A DNA stretch of 64,000 nucleotides from Rhodococcus sp. KRD197 (GTDB lineage: Bacteria; Actinomycetota; Actinomycetes; Mycobacteriales; Mycobacteriaceae), in contig NZ_JABFAO010000004.1 in the NCBI RefSeq assembly GCF_017168235.1, positions 1-64,000 of the forward strand. Reading direction: 5' to 3'. Under the pieces are notes generated by a model, which was not told where the DNA came from, searched no databases, and worked only from the letters and a program-made list of their open reading frames with translations. The first letter of the stretch is position 1. Every line of letters starts with the position of its first letter. This document shows positions 7,397 to 16,060 of the stretch, piece by piece. The translations under genes were made by a program, and so were the position numbers.

Positions 7397-10341
7397 CGGG
7401 ACTTCACCTGAACATCCAACTCCGCCTGTGCGTCGAGACGAGCACCGAGGCTTCGGAGTACGTCGAGTACGAGACCGACCACGATGAGATACACACCGAA
7501 GTCGAAGAACAGGGCAGTGACGAGCTTGATGTCGCCGAGCAGCGGCAGCGTGACCTCCAGGGTGGCAGAGCTCAACACGGGCGCACCCAGGAACATCGAG
7601 GCGAGCGCTGTGCCGGAGGCGAAGACCAGTCCGATTCCGAGGATCTTGCCTGCATCGATGGGAACGGCCTCGCCGAGTTCGTAGCGACCGCCGGCCAGGT
7701 ACCGCAGGACGAGCGCGAGACCGGCCGTCAACCCGCCTGCGAATCCGCCGCCCGGAGCATTGTGCCCGGCGAAGAAGAAGTACACCGACAGCACCATGAT
7801 CGTCGGGAACAGCAACCGAGTGGTGACTTCGAGGACGAGTGAGCGGTGTCGAGGATCGATGAGCTCGCCGCCGAGCAGCCACGTGGTGTCCGAGCTGCCG
7901 CCGTTGCCGGAGTCGGTGGCCGGGGCGTCGGACACACGCGGTGCGCTGCCAAACCGGCGGTTGCGGAATACCAGGCTCGCGACGCCGGTGGCGGCGACCA
8001 GCAGGACCGAGATTTCGCCGAGGGTGTCCCAGGCGCGGATGTCGACGAGTAGAACGTTGACGATGTTCTTGCCGTCGCCCAGTTCGTATGCGGCCTCGGG
8101 TAGGAGCAGCGATATCGGGTCGGTGTTGCGAACACTCATGGCGAAGACGCCGAGAACGGTGACGGTCACGCCGACCGCGATGGACAGCAGGGCTCGGGGT
8201 AGGCGGTAGCCCGCTGATCCACGGTCGTCGACCTCGGCCGGCAATTTGCGTAGTACGAGAACGAAGATGACCAGGGTCAGTGTCTCGACCAGCAGCTGTG
8301 TGAGAGCCAGATCCGGGGCGCCGTGCAAGGCGAATATCACGCCACAGCCGTAGCCGGTCAACCCGACCAGAATCACGCTGGCGAGGCGGTTGCGCATCAC
8401 CGTCGCGCCCAGCGCGCCGGCAATCATGATGCCCCCGACGATCAGTTGCAGCGGCGTCTCGAAGAGGACGAATTTCAGATCGGGCGCGCTGCTGGTGGCC
8501 AAGATCATCATCGGCAGCAGGACGAGTGTGGTGAGGATGATTCCCTGCGTCAGTGGCAGTGAGCCGCGCTGGGTGGTGCCGGTGATACGGATGGAGATGG
8601 TGTCCATGGCCTTGAGCACGGCGTCGTAGGCCCGGTCGGCGTTGCCGAGTGGTGGATGCTCGAAGTTGAGTCTGTTGACCACGCGATGCGCGATGAACAG
8701 CGCGACACCGCCGGTGACGACTACCGCCGACAGCGCGAGGGGCAGGTTGAAGCCGTGCCAGAGCGAGAGATGGTACGGCGCCTGTCCGTAGGAGTCGACG
8801 GTGAACGTGTAGGGCTCGACGAGACGCCCCACCACCGGGGAGGCGACTCCGGCCACGGCGCCGAGAACGGCGAGGAACGCCGGGGCGGCGAGAAACAGTG
8901 CGCCGGGGGCGTGCATCGAGGCCACGGCGGGACTCGGACGTTCGAGCTGCTTGCGGCCGAAAGCGCCCCACACGAAACGAATGCTGTAGGTGACCGTGAG
9001 AATCGACCCGAGAACGAGCCCGGTGAGAACGAGGGCGCTGACCGCGGGAGCGAGGGCAGGGGTGTCGAGGACCGCAGAGAATGCGGTCTCCTTGCCGACG
9101 AACCCGAGGAACGGTGGCAGCCCGGCCATGCTGGCGGCGGCAAGGGCGGCGATGACCGCGAGGATCGGAGCCTTCTTGCCGAGGTGAGCGAGTTTGCGAA
9201 TATCGCGGGTGCCCGTCGTGTGGTCGATGATGCCGACCACCATGAACAACGTCGCCTTGAACATCGCGTGCGCCAGCACCATCGTCAGGCCGGCCAGCAT
9301 CGCTTTCTCGGTGCCGATGCCGACGAGAACCATCAGGAAGCCCAGCTGGCTGACCGTGCCGAAGGCGAGGACGAGTTTGAGGTCGAATGCGCGTAGGGCT
9401 CGCCAGCCGGCGATGATCATCGACAGCAGGCCGAGCGTGATGACGGTGGCGCGCCACGGTCCCGAGTCGGCAAAGCCCGGGGCCAGTCGGGCCACCAGAT
9501 AGATGCCGGCCTTCACCATCGCCGCTGCATGGAGGTAGGCGCTGACCGGGGTCGGCGCGGCCATGGCGCCGGGGAGCCAGAAGTGCAGTGGCACGATCGC
9601 GGACTTGGACAGCGCGCCGATGAGGATGAGCACGATCGCCACACCGGGCAGCCAGCCGGAGGGCGCGTCGGCGATGACGTCGGAGAGGTTGTAGCTTCCC
9701 GCCGCCTGGCCCAGCACGATGATGCCGACAAGCATCGCCAGCCCGCCGGCGGTGGTGACCAGAAGTGCCTGTGTTGCCGCGCGGCGCGAGGAGGCGCGCT
9801 CGGCGTAATGGCCGACGAGGAGGAACGACAGGACTGTCGTGATCTCCCAGAAGATGTACAGCACCAGCATGTTGTCGCTGGTGATCAGGCCGAACATGGC
9901 GCCGGCGAACGCCACCATCTCGGCGGCGAACAGGCCGAGTCGGGGTTCGTCGTCCTCGAAGTAGCGCGCGCAGTAGAGGAGGATCAGGGCGCCGATGCCG
10001 AGGACCAGCAGGGACATGATGGCGGCGAGGGAGTCGAACCTCATGTCGATGTTCATCGACAGACCCGGGACCCACTCGATGCTCAGCGTCTGCTGGGTGT
10101 TCCAGTGCTCGACCACCCAGCCCAGGCTCACGAGCGGGACCAGAGCCAGCGCGAAGAAGGCGTTACGGCCCCACCAGCGGACCAACATCGGCGCGCACAA
10201 AGCTGCCACCGTGTGCGCGATCAGGATGGCGAGCAAGGAAGGTACTCCGTCGTCTCTGTGATCGTGTCGTGCATGCGACACGGTGGTCGTCGGGGCGGCG
10301 TCGAGTGGGTGTGGGTGTGGGTGTGCTCGCGTGCCGGACAC
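7393..10341 (-). CDS. mnhA: monovalent cation/H+ antiporter subunit A, fused A+B type
   Basis: 982 aa, first gene of the operon. The N-terminal two thirds is the NuoL-like MnhA core (LWLPGAMAAPTPVSAYLHAAAMVKAG with the key Lys and His residues). The C-terminal third contains the MnhB domain (FFAGHNAPGGGFAGGL), so A and B are one protein and no separate mnhB exists. This is the main ion-translocating subunit. GTG at 10341 has a GAAGG site. The first 35 residues are His/Pro-rich and unlike the family, so GTG at 10281 may be the true start. Confidence 0.94.
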   Translation of the reverse strand: MSGTRAHPHPHPLDAAPTTTVSHARHDHRDDGVPSLLAILIAHTVAALCAPMLVRWWGRNAFFALALVPLVSLGWVVEHWNTQQTLSIEWVPGLSMNIDMRFDSLAAIMSLLVLGIGALILLYCARYFEDDEPRLGLFAAEMVAFAGAMFGLITSDNMLVLYIFWEITTVLSFLLVGHYAERASSRRAATQALLVTTAGGLAMLVGIIVLGQAAGSYNLSDVIADAPSGWLPGVAIVLILIGALSKSAIVPLHFWLPGAMAAPTPVSAYLHAAAMVKAGIYLVARLAPGFADSGPWRATVITLGLLSMIIAGWRALRAFDLKLVLAFGTVSQLGFLMVLVGIGTEKAMLAGLTMVLAHAMFKATLFMVVGIIDHTTGTRDIRKLAHLGKKAPILAVIAALAAASMAGLPPFLGFVGKETAFSAVLDTPALAPAVSALVLTGLVLGSILTVTYSIRFVWGAFGRKQLERPSPAVASMHAPGALFLAAPAFLAVLGAVAGVASPVVGRLVEPYTFTVDSYGQAPYHLSLWHGFNLPLALSAVVVTGGVALFIAHRVVNRLNFEHPPLGNADRAYDAVLKAMDTISIRITGTTQRGSLPLTQGIILTTLVLLPMMILATSSAPDLKFVLFETPLQLIVGGIMIAGALGATVMRNRLASVILVGLTGYGCGVIFALHGAPDLALTQLLVETLTLVIFVLVLRKLPAEVDDRGSAGYRLPRALLSIAVGVTVTVLGVFAMSVRNTDPISLLLPEAAYELGDGKNIVNVLLVDIRAWDTLGEISVLLVAATGVASLVFRNRRFGSAPRVSDAPATDSGNGGSSDTTWLLGGELIDPRHRSLVLEVTTRLLFPTIMVLSVYFFFAGHNAPGGGFAGGLTAGLALVLRYLAGGRYELGEAVPIDAGKILGIGLVFASGTALASMFLGAPVLSSATLEVTLPLLGDIKLVTALFFDFGVYLIVVGLVLDVLRSLGARLDAQAELDVQVKSR

Positions 10342-10445
10342 TCGGCCTTCGAGTGCAGGGTGAGTTCATCTTACTTCGGGTACATATTTCGTTGCGCACC
10401 GTGCGGTCGGAATCCATTGACCGGTGGGTGTGCCTGCTGCTACCG

Positions 10446-10467
10446 TTATCAACACATTGGTTGATAA
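10446..10467. promoter_or_regulatory. inverted repeat operator in front of the ArsR gene
   Basis: TTATCAAC, six bases, then GTTGATAA: a perfect 8-bp inverted repeat ending directly before the ribosome-binding site (AGGAG at 10468-10472) of the ArsR-type gene. ArsR repressors commonly bind such dyads in their own promoter. Binding by the adjacent gene product is an inference. Confidence 0.65.
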
Positions 10468-10482
10468 AGGAGTTAGTTGATC

Positions 10483-10824
10483 ATGAGCGACGAATCGAGC
10501 GTCGCTCGGCTGGATTCGGCGTTCATGGCTCTCGCCGACCCGGTCCGTCGGACAATCGTGGCGCGTTTGAGTCGTGGACCGCAGACCGTGAACGATCTGG
10601 CCGAGCCGTTCGAGATCAGCAAGCAAGCGGTCTCGCGGCATATCCAGGTGCTCGAGAAAGCAGGCCTGGTCACTCGCTCGCGTGACGCCCAGCGTCGACC
10701 CGTGCATCTCGACGCACGCCGGCTCGAGGAGCTGACCGCGTGGATCGACAAGTACCGAATCATCGCCGAACAGCAGTTCCGAAACCTCGACGAGCTGCTC
10801 ACCACACAGGGAGAACAAAGATGA
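10483..10824 (+). CDS. ArsR-family winged-helix regulator
   Basis: 113 aa from the ATG at 10483, with an AGGAG site 10 nt upstream; a TTG at 10477 is an alternative. The fold is a typical metal-independent ArsR: FMALADPVRRTIVARLS opens the domain and the recognition helix lies in FEISKQAVSRHIQVLEKAGLV (about residues 40-60). No Cys metal site is visible. The following gene is an SRPBCC protein, a very common pair in Actinobacteria, with a 4-nt overlap (ATGA). The inverted repeat just upstream is its likely autoregulatory operator. Confidence 0.92.
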   Translation: MSDESSVARLDSAFMALADPVRRTIVARLSRGPQTVNDLAEPFEISKQAVSRHIQVLEKAGLVTRSRDAQRRPVHLDARRLEELTAWIDKYRIIAEQQFRNLDELLTTQGEQR

Positions 10825-11294
10825 GTAATCCTGTCGACATCACAGCACCGGAGGGCCTCCCCTTCATCGACATGACGCGCGAGTTCAACGCGCCGGTCGA
10901 CGCCGTCTTCCGGGCTCACCGGGACCCGGACCTGTTGAAGCAGTGGCTGGGCCCCAGCGGCTACGAAATGCGGATAGATATCTACGAGTTCCGCACGGGC
11001 GGTCGATACCGCTATGTGCACATCGACCCCGAGGGCTCCGAGTATGCGTTCAACGGGGTATTCCACGTGGTGCGCGAGAACGAGTTCGCGATCCAGACAT
11101 TCGAGTTCGAAGGGTTCCCTGATTCTGTCAGCATCGAGTCGCTGACGTTCGTCGACCTGAACGGACGCACGCGTCTGGAAGCCCACAGTGTCTACCCCTC
11201 TGTCGAGGCGCGCGATGGAATGGTGCAGAGCGGGATGGAGCAGGGTGTGACCGAGGGATATCGAAGTCTCGACCGGATTCTTCAGGAGAGCTGA
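10821..11294 (+). CDS. SRPBCC (AHSA1-type) domain protein
   Basis: 157 aa, single START/Bet v1-like domain of the activator-of-Hsp90-ATPase-1-like group. REFNAPVDAVFRAHRDPDLLKQWLGP and RTGGRYRYVHIDPEG are typical of the family, which forms a hydrophobic ligand pocket. It overlaps the ArsR gene by 4 nt. In such ArsR-SRPBCC pairs the SRPBCC protein is thought to bind or handle a small molecule, but the ligand is unknown. Confidence 0.9.
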   Translation: MSNPVDITAPEGLPFIDMTREFNAPVDAVFRAHRDPDLLKQWLGPSGYEMRIDIYEFRTGGRYRYVHIDPEGSEYAFNGVFHVVRENEFAIQTFEFEGFPDSVSIESLTFVDLNGRTRLEAHSVYPSVEARDGMVQSGMEQGVTEGYRSLDRILQES

Positions 11295-11300
11295 CGGGCG

Positions 11301-11705
11301 ATGGACTGGACTCTGGAAGTTGTCGTCGTTCCTGTGTCCGAAGTCGATCGGGCAATCGAGTTCTACCGCGACAAGGTGGGCTTCGCGCTGGACCATCACA
11401 CGGTGAACGAGCACATGAACTTCGCTCAGCTCACTCCGCGCGGATCGGGATGCTCCATCGTGATCGGGAGGTTGCCTGGGCAGCAGGAGATGGCGCCGGG
11501 TTCGCTGCGAGGTCTACAGCTCGTGGTGTCCGACGCCTATGCCGCCCGGGAGGAGTTGCTCGGCCGCGGCGTGGAGGCGAGCGAGATCGTCGTCGTAGAT
11601 GAGCGTGATGGTGGCACCTTGTTCGGCTTCGCGGATCCGGACGGCAACACCTGGGCGGTTCAGCAGTTGAAGGTGCGGGCCGAGAAGCCACTGATCCCGA
11701 AGTGA
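11301..11705 (+). CDS. VOC (glyoxalase/bleomycin-resistance fold) family protein
   Basis: 134 aa with the vicinal-oxygen-chelate pattern of two beta-alpha-beta-beta-beta repeats: WTLEVVVVPVSEVDRAIEFYRDKVGF at the N-terminus and LFGFADPDGNTWAVQQL at the C-terminus, where the usual metal Glu is replaced by Ala-Val. It is probably in the same operon as the ArsR and SRPBCC genes, 6 nt from the latter. The substrate cannot be told from the sequence. Confidence 0.88.
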   Translation: MDWTLEVVVVPVSEVDRAIEFYRDKVGFALDHHTVNEHMNFAQLTPRGSGCSIVIGRLPGQQEMAPGSLRGLQLVVSDAYAAREELLGRGVEASEIVVVDERDGGTLFGFADPDGNTWAVQQLKVRAEKPLIPK

Positions 11706-12106
11706 CCTCCGTGATTCGAACCGCAGGCCTGGCGTATGTGCGGGATCGTCGAATGATCCAGGCCAGGTCTGCGGGCAAGTCCGCGTTCTACATGGCCGGC
11801 GGCAAGATCGACCCCGGCGAGACTCCTGTCGACGCGCTGCACCGAGAGATTCGCGAGGAGCTCGACACCGGGGTGGCCGACGTCGAGCTGCTGGGCGTGT
11901 TCCGATGCCAAGCGTGGGGGCACGCCCCCGGCACTGCGCTCGAGCTTCATTGCTTTCGAGCGGAGTTACTCTCCGAGCCCGAGCCGACCAGTGAGATTGC
12001 CGAGATTCGCTTCTTCACGCGGGATGAGTACGCGGCGATGCCGGACGTCGCCCCTGGCTCGTTGATGGTGTTCGACCGCATGAAAGAACTGGGCTTGATC
12101 GATTGA
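11702..12106 (+). CDS. NUDIX hydrolase
   Basis: 134 aa, pyrophosphohydrolase. The full Nudix box is present at about residues 34-56: G-x5-E-x7-R-E-I-R-E-E-L, with both metal-binding Glu. GTG at 11702 overlaps the VOC stop by 4 nt, so this is the last gene of the ArsR operon. The substrate is not evident; a house-cleaning nucleotide hydrolase is the simplest guess. Confidence 0.9.
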   Translation: MTSVIRTAGLAYVRDRRMIQARSAGKSAFYMAGGKIDPGETPVDALHREIREELDTGVADVELLGVFRCQAWGHAPGTALELHCFRAELLSEPEPTSEIAEIRFFTRDEYAAMPDVAPGSLMVFDRMKELGLID

Positions 12107-12139
12107 CGTAGCGGCGGGCGCAGGTACGCTGGGGACTGC

Positions 12140-12155
12140 GAGAACGTACGTTCTC
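12140..12155. promoter_or_regulatory. 16-bp perfect palindrome upstream of the PEP-mutase-like gene
   Basis: GAGAACGTACGTTCTC is a perfect 16-bp palindrome that ends 23 nt before the start codon at 12179. The ribosome-binding site (CAGGAG) lies between them. Its size and symmetry are typical of a TetR-family operator and it would block this promoter when occupied. No regulator gene is adjacent. Confidence 0.6.
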
Positions 12156-12178
12156 ACAACCCGAGGTCAGGAGCACCT

Positions 12179-12931
12179 ATGACGAGTTTGTCTCAGAAGG
12201 CCACCACCCTGCTCGAACTGCACAAGCCGGGCGCACCCGTCGTTCTGCCCACCGTGTGGGACGCATGGTCGGCAAATCTGGCGGTCTCGGCCGGATTCGC
12301 CGCACTCACCGTCGGGAGTCACCCCGTCTCGGACTCCATCGGCAAGCCCGACAACGAAGGCATCACCTTCGAGGAACTCCTCACGCGGATCTCCCAGATC
12401 AGTTCCGCCGTCGATGTACCACTTTCGGTCGACATCGAATCCGGCTACGGGCAGGAGCCGAGCCGGCTGATCGAGGGTTTGATCGCGGCTGGCGCCGTCG
12501 GTCTCAACATCGAGGACACCGTGCACAGTGAAGGTGGACGGCTCCGCGAGGCCCAGGAGCACGCGGACTTCGTCGGCGCACTGCGAACCGCCTCGGACGC
12601 GACCGACGTGCACGTGGTCGTCAACGCCCGCACGGACCTGTTCGTCAAGCAGGTCGGCGACGAGAGCGACCGTGTCGACCGTGCCATCGCCCGGCTGAAG
12701 CTCGCCGCGGAGGCAGGCGCCGACTCGCTGTACCCCGTGGGCTTCCACAGCGATGCGGACCACAAACGCCTGGCCGAGGAGCTTCCGCTGCCCATCAACG
12801 CCATCGCGGATCCGGCCAAGGGGGACCTGGCGCACTTCGCATCGTTGGGCGTGGGCCGCATCAGCTTCGGCCCGCTGCTGCAGGGCGCGCTCGCCAGCGA
12901 GGCCGACCGGCTGCTGGCCCGCTGGAAATAG
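12179..12931 (+). CDS. isocitrate lyase/phosphoenolpyruvate mutase family enzyme
   Basis: 250 aa, TIM-barrel of the ICL/PEPM superfamily. Visible signatures are VGSHPVSDSIG, the metal-binding stretch LSVDIESGYG (about residues 82-91), LNIEDT and VVNARTD. The isocitrate-lyase catalytic Cys loop (KKCGH) is missing, so it is not a true isocitrate lyase. It may cleave or form a C-C or P-C bond in a 2-oxoacid, but the substrate is unknown. It is a single-gene unit with its own palindromic operator candidate. Confidence 0.88.
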   Translation: MTSLSQKATTLLELHKPGAPVVLPTVWDAWSANLAVSAGFAALTVGSHPVSDSIGKPDNEGITFEELLTRISQISSAVDVPLSVDIESGYGQEPSRLIEGLIAAGAVGLNIEDTVHSEGGRLREAQEHADFVGALRTASDATDVHVVVNARTDLFVKQVGDESDRVDRAIARLKLAAEAGADSLYPVGFHSDADHKRLAEELPLPINAIADPAKGDLAHFASLGVGRISFGPLLQGALASEADRLLARWK

Positions 12932-12946
12932 GCGCCTCCGGCGCAC

Positions 12947-12986
12947 GTGAGCGGAAATACATAGTGGGACACGTATTTCCGCTCAC
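12947..12986. terminator. 14-bp-arm hairpin between convergent genes
   Basis: GTGAGCGGAAATAC and GTATTTCCGCTCAC form a perfect 14-bp stem with a 12-nt loop. It lies at the junction of the PEP-mutase-like gene (plus) and the AAA ATPase gene (minus), overlapping the stop of the latter. There is no T-run, so it is a terminator-like or REP-like hairpin rather than a classical intrinsic terminator. Confidence 0.55.
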
Positions 12987-15193
12987 ATGCGCGAAGCGCC
13001 CTCGCTGAACGCCTTCAGGTTCGCCACCTGCTCGGGATCGAGCGAGGGACGCACCGTGCGGCGCGCGGTCTCGACGTCCTCGGCGGTGACATCGGTGGCG
13101 TCCATCGACCTACGCAGCGCCGTCAGTGCGGCCTCGCGGAGCAACGCGGCACAGTCCGCTGCCGAATAACCGTCGAGGTCGTCTGCCAGCGCATCCAGGT
13201 CGACATCCTCGGCCAGCGGAACGGACTTGCCCGACGCCTGGAGAATGGCCTTGCGTGCCTCGGCGTCCGGCGGTGGGACGAATACCAAGCGCTCGAGACG
13301 ACCGGGCCGCAGCAGCGCGGGATCGATCAGATCGGGCCTGTTGGTCGCGCCGAGCACGACGACATCGCGTAGCGGTTCGACGCCGTCCAACTCCGTCAGC
13401 AAGGACGCCACCACCCGGTCGCCGACGCCGGAGTCGGCACTCTGTCCACGCCGCGGCGCAAGCGCATCGACCTCGTCGAGAAAGATCAGTGACGGAGCGG
13501 AGTCTCGGGCGCGTTGGAACAATTCCCGCACGGCCTTCTCCGAGGAACCGACCCACTTGTCCATCAGCTCCGCACCTTTGACGGCGTGCACGCTCAAATG
13601 ACCGGAACTGGCGAGGGCGCGAACGAGGAACGTCTTGCCGCATCCGGGTGGTCCGTAGAGCAGCACCCCACGAGGCGGTTCGATACCCAAGCGCGCGAAG
13701 GAATCCGGGTGCCGTAGCGGCCACAGCACCGCCTCGGTGAGAGCCTGCTTCGTCTCGACCATGTCGCCCACATCGTCGAGCGTGATGCTTCCGATGGCGA
13801 GTTCCTCGCTACCCGAGCGTGAAAGCGGTCGAATCACGTCGAGGGCGCCCACTAGATCGTCCTGAATGATCTGTGGCTCCGATTTCCCGTTGCTCGCTCG
13901 CGTGGCGGCGCGCAGGGCAGCTTCCCGAACGAGCGCGGCAAGGTCGGCCACCACGAAACCCGGTGTTCGCGAGGCGATCTCGCCGAGCGTGAGGTTGTCC
14001 GTGGGTGCTGTGCGAAGGAGATGCTCGAGGAATGCGGTGCGCCCTGCCCCGTCCGGCAGGGACAGCGTCAGCTCGCGGTCGCACAGATCCTGTGCGCGAA
14101 GTCTGGAGTCGGTCCCCTCGGGGTGGGCCGTGGTGGCCACGAAAGCGACCCCCGTGGTGTCGACGGCTCGCTGCAGTTGATCCAGCACCAGCGTCGACGC
14201 GGGTTCCGGGGTGGCGGGCAGGAGGGCGTCGATGTCGGTGACCAGCAGGACGCCACCTCCGCTGAGGCGATCGACGGCCGAGGAGATGGCCTCCACGCGT
14301 GCGGCGGCATCGAGCGCCCCGACCGAAGGCCCGTCGAGCTCGACGACCGACCTGCCGGCCAGCGCGGCGCGGGCCAGCGTCGACTTGCCGACTCCACCTG
14401 GACCGGTGACGAGCACACCCAGATGCGGTGAGGCGCCCAGTCTGGCCAGCAGCTCGGATTCGTCCAGAGCCAGACGTAGCCATTCGGAGAGTTTCTCCAG
14501 CTGCGCCGTCACCCCGACCAACTCGGTGGCGGGCACGGTCGGGGCGATACGGCGTTCGACCGTCACGCTGGGGACCTGCGCACTGGGGGCTTTCGCACCG
14601 TGGGCTTTCGCGCCGTGGTTGCCGTCGCCCCAGCCGACAGCCGAATTGGGCTGGACACTGACCGGGCCGCCGGAGGGGTCGGTGGACGAGACCGTCAACA
14701 GTTCCGTCGTCCACGCCACACCGAACGTTCGCGACAGTGCTTGGGTAGCGGCACTCGTGCTCGTTCCGGGGCCTAGGTCGCGGGGGAGCAGCGAGACCGT
14801 ATCCCCGACGGTCAGTACCTTGCCGAGCAGGGCCTGCCGGAGGGTGGCGTCGGAGATGGACCCGGTGGCGAGCGCCGATCCCGCGATGGTGACAGTCCTC
14901 GCGCCCTGCACCGATACCGGCGTCACAGCGATCGAACCGTCTTCCTTGATACCGGCGTTGGACAGCGTCACGTCGTCGAGCAACGCTGTTCCGTGCGGTG
15001 TGTTCGCGGGAGCACGGCCAGCGACGGATGCGGTTCGCCGGCCGCCGACCAGCGCGATGGCATCCCATTCTCGAATGCCCAGTGCCGCCAGCACTTCGGG
15101 GTGTAGCCGCACGACACCCCGCCTGGCGTCGGCGGCGGAGGTGTTGAGCCGGGCGGTCAGTACCAGCTCCGGCCGGGAGGCGCTCTCGGTCAT
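12983..15193 (-). CDS. CDC48/VAT-like AAA+ ATPase (Rv0435c-like)
   Basis: 736 aa. Residues 1-165 resemble the N-terminal double-psi barrel of CDC48 proteins. D1 (about 225-460) has Walker A GPGGVGKS (265-272) but a Walker B ending VTDIDALL, so the catalytic Glu is replaced. D2 (about 475-735) has Walker A GPPGCGKT, intact Walker B LIFLDEVDAL and the Arg-finger region RPGRLERLVF. It probably unfolds or remodels protein complexes, driven mainly by D2. The ATG at 15193 overlaps the pssA stop (ATGA), matching Rv0435c-Rv0436c. Upstream in-frame residues are the shadow of pssA and are not included. Confidence 0.93.
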   Translation of the reverse strand: MTESASRPELVLTARLNTSAADARRGVVRLHPEVLAALGIREWDAIALVGGRRTASVAGRAPANTPHGTALLDDVTLSNAGIKEDGSIAVTPVSVQGARTVTIAGSALATGSISDATLRQALLGKVLTVGDTVSLLPRDLGPGTSTSAATQALSRTFGVAWTTELLTVSSTDPSGGPVSVQPNSAVGWGDGNHGAKAHGAKAPSAQVPSVTVERRIAPTVPATELVGVTAQLEKLSEWLRLALDESELLARLGASPHLGVLVTGPGGVGKSTLARAALAGRSVVELDGPSVGALDAAARVEAISSAVDRLSGGGVLLVTDIDALLPATPEPASTLVLDQLQRAVDTTGVAFVATTAHPEGTDSRLRAQDLCDRELTLSLPDGAGRTAFLEHLLRTAPTDNLTLGEIASRTPGFVVADLAALVREAALRAATRASNGKSEPQIIQDDLVGALDVIRPLSRSGSEELAIGSITLDDVGDMVETKQALTEAVLWPLRHPDSFARLGIEPPRGVLLYGPPGCGKTFLVRALASSGHLSVHAVKGAELMDKWVGSSEKAVRELFQRARDSAPSLIFLDEVDALAPRRGQSADSGVGDRVVASLLTELDGVEPLRDVVVLGATNRPDLIDPALLRPGRLERLVFVPPPDAEARKAILQASGKSVPLAEDVDLDALADDLDGYSAADCAALLREAALTALRRSMDATDVTAEDVETARRTVRPSLDPEQVANLKAFSEGASRM

Positions 15194-16050
15194 GATGGGC
15201 TCCGGGGACGACGGAGGCCGAGGCGGGCAGTGGACCGGCGCGGTCCGCGGGGGGCGCGGCGGATGGCGCGGCGTTCGGCCCGTCGCTCCGAGGGCTTGGC
15301 ATCCCAGGTGTACGGGCGAGCGGCGACCCACCGCTGCGAGCGGACCGCGAACGGAATGTGCGCCAGGTAGACCGCCACCAGAACGATCAGAAGTATCAGC
15401 GGGTACGTGATCAGCGCAGCAGCCGTCAGCGCGACGAGAATGAGCAGGGCTGCTGCCATGCGCGGCGGTACCGACACCGTCTTGAGTGCCAGCGTCGGGA
15501 TTCTGCTGACTGCAAGACCGGCTGCGAACAAGGTCCAGCCGGTCACCACGGGGAATGATGCCCACCAGCCGTCGCCCCACACCTGGAACGCGGCCATCGG
15601 GGTGAGGACGATCAGGGCACCTGCCGGCGCGGGTACTCCGGTGAAGAACTCGCTCGCGTACCCGGGGGAGTCGTCGACATCGAGCAGTGTGTTGAACCGG
15701 GCCAGCCGCAGGACGACCGCCACCGCGTACACGAGCGCGACGATCCAACCGAACTGTGATCCCTCCAGCAGCGTCACGTAGAGCACTAGGGCCGGCGCGA
15801 CGCCGAAGGAGATCGCGTCGGCGAGCGAATCGAGTTCGGCACCGATCTTGCTGGTGGCGTCGAGCAGGCGAGCGATTCGGCCGTCGAGGGCATCGAGAAT
15901 CGCTGCGGCTCCGATCATTGCCAGCGCGGTTCCCAGTTGGTCGTCGAGTGCGAATTTGACCGCGGAGAGGCCGGCGCACAGGGCGAGAATCGTCACCACC
16001 GACGGCAGTAGACGGACAGCCGCCGGTCGGCGTGATCGTCGCGTGATCAT
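15190..16050 (-). CDS. pssA: CDP-diacylglycerol-serine O-phosphatidyltransferase
   Basis: Makes phosphatidylserine from CDP-diacylglycerol and serine at the inner membrane. 286 aa with about seven membrane segments. The CDP-alcohol phosphatidyltransferase motif D-G-x2-A-R-x8-G-x3-D-x3-D is intact at about residues 56-78 (DGRIARLLDATSKIG, then ELDSLAD). The C-terminus is a basic tail. I start at the ATG of MITRRSRRPA; the longer upstream reading is not family-like. psd lies 10 nt upstream and the AAA gene overlaps downstream. Confidence 0.95.
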   Translation of the reverse strand: MITRRSRRPAAVRLLPSVVTILALCAGLSAVKFALDDQLGTALAMIGAAAILDALDGRIARLLDATSKIGAELDSLADAISFGVAPALVLYVTLLEGSQFGWIVALVYAVAVVLRLARFNTLLDVDDSPGYASEFFTGVPAPAGALIVLTPMAAFQVWGDGWWASFPVVTGWTLFAAGLAVSRIPTLALKTVSVPPRMAAALLILVALTAAALITYPLILLIVLVAVYLAHIPFAVRSQRWVAARPYTWDAKPSERRAERRAIRRAPRGPRRSTARLGLRRPRSPS

Positions 16051-16060
16051 CGTGGCGCCT

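Noticed and set aside
6761-10075. A 1104-codon open frame covering mnhC and reading into mnhA
   Set aside because: Only the last 211 codons are family-like. The rest is an Arg/His/Pro-rich shadow of mnhA in another frame; an ATG with an ATGA overlap marks the real mnhC start.
10297-10340. GTGGGT-type short repeat in the 5' part of mnhA
   Set aside because: It codes for a low-complexity His/Pro stretch near the uncertain start. It is too short and simple to be called a repeat element.
15190-15979. N-terminal extension of the AAA ATPase up to 15979
   Set aside because: The extension is the Arg/Pro-rich shadow of pssA; the ATG at 15193 overlaps the pssA stop and starts a normal CDC48-like N-domain.
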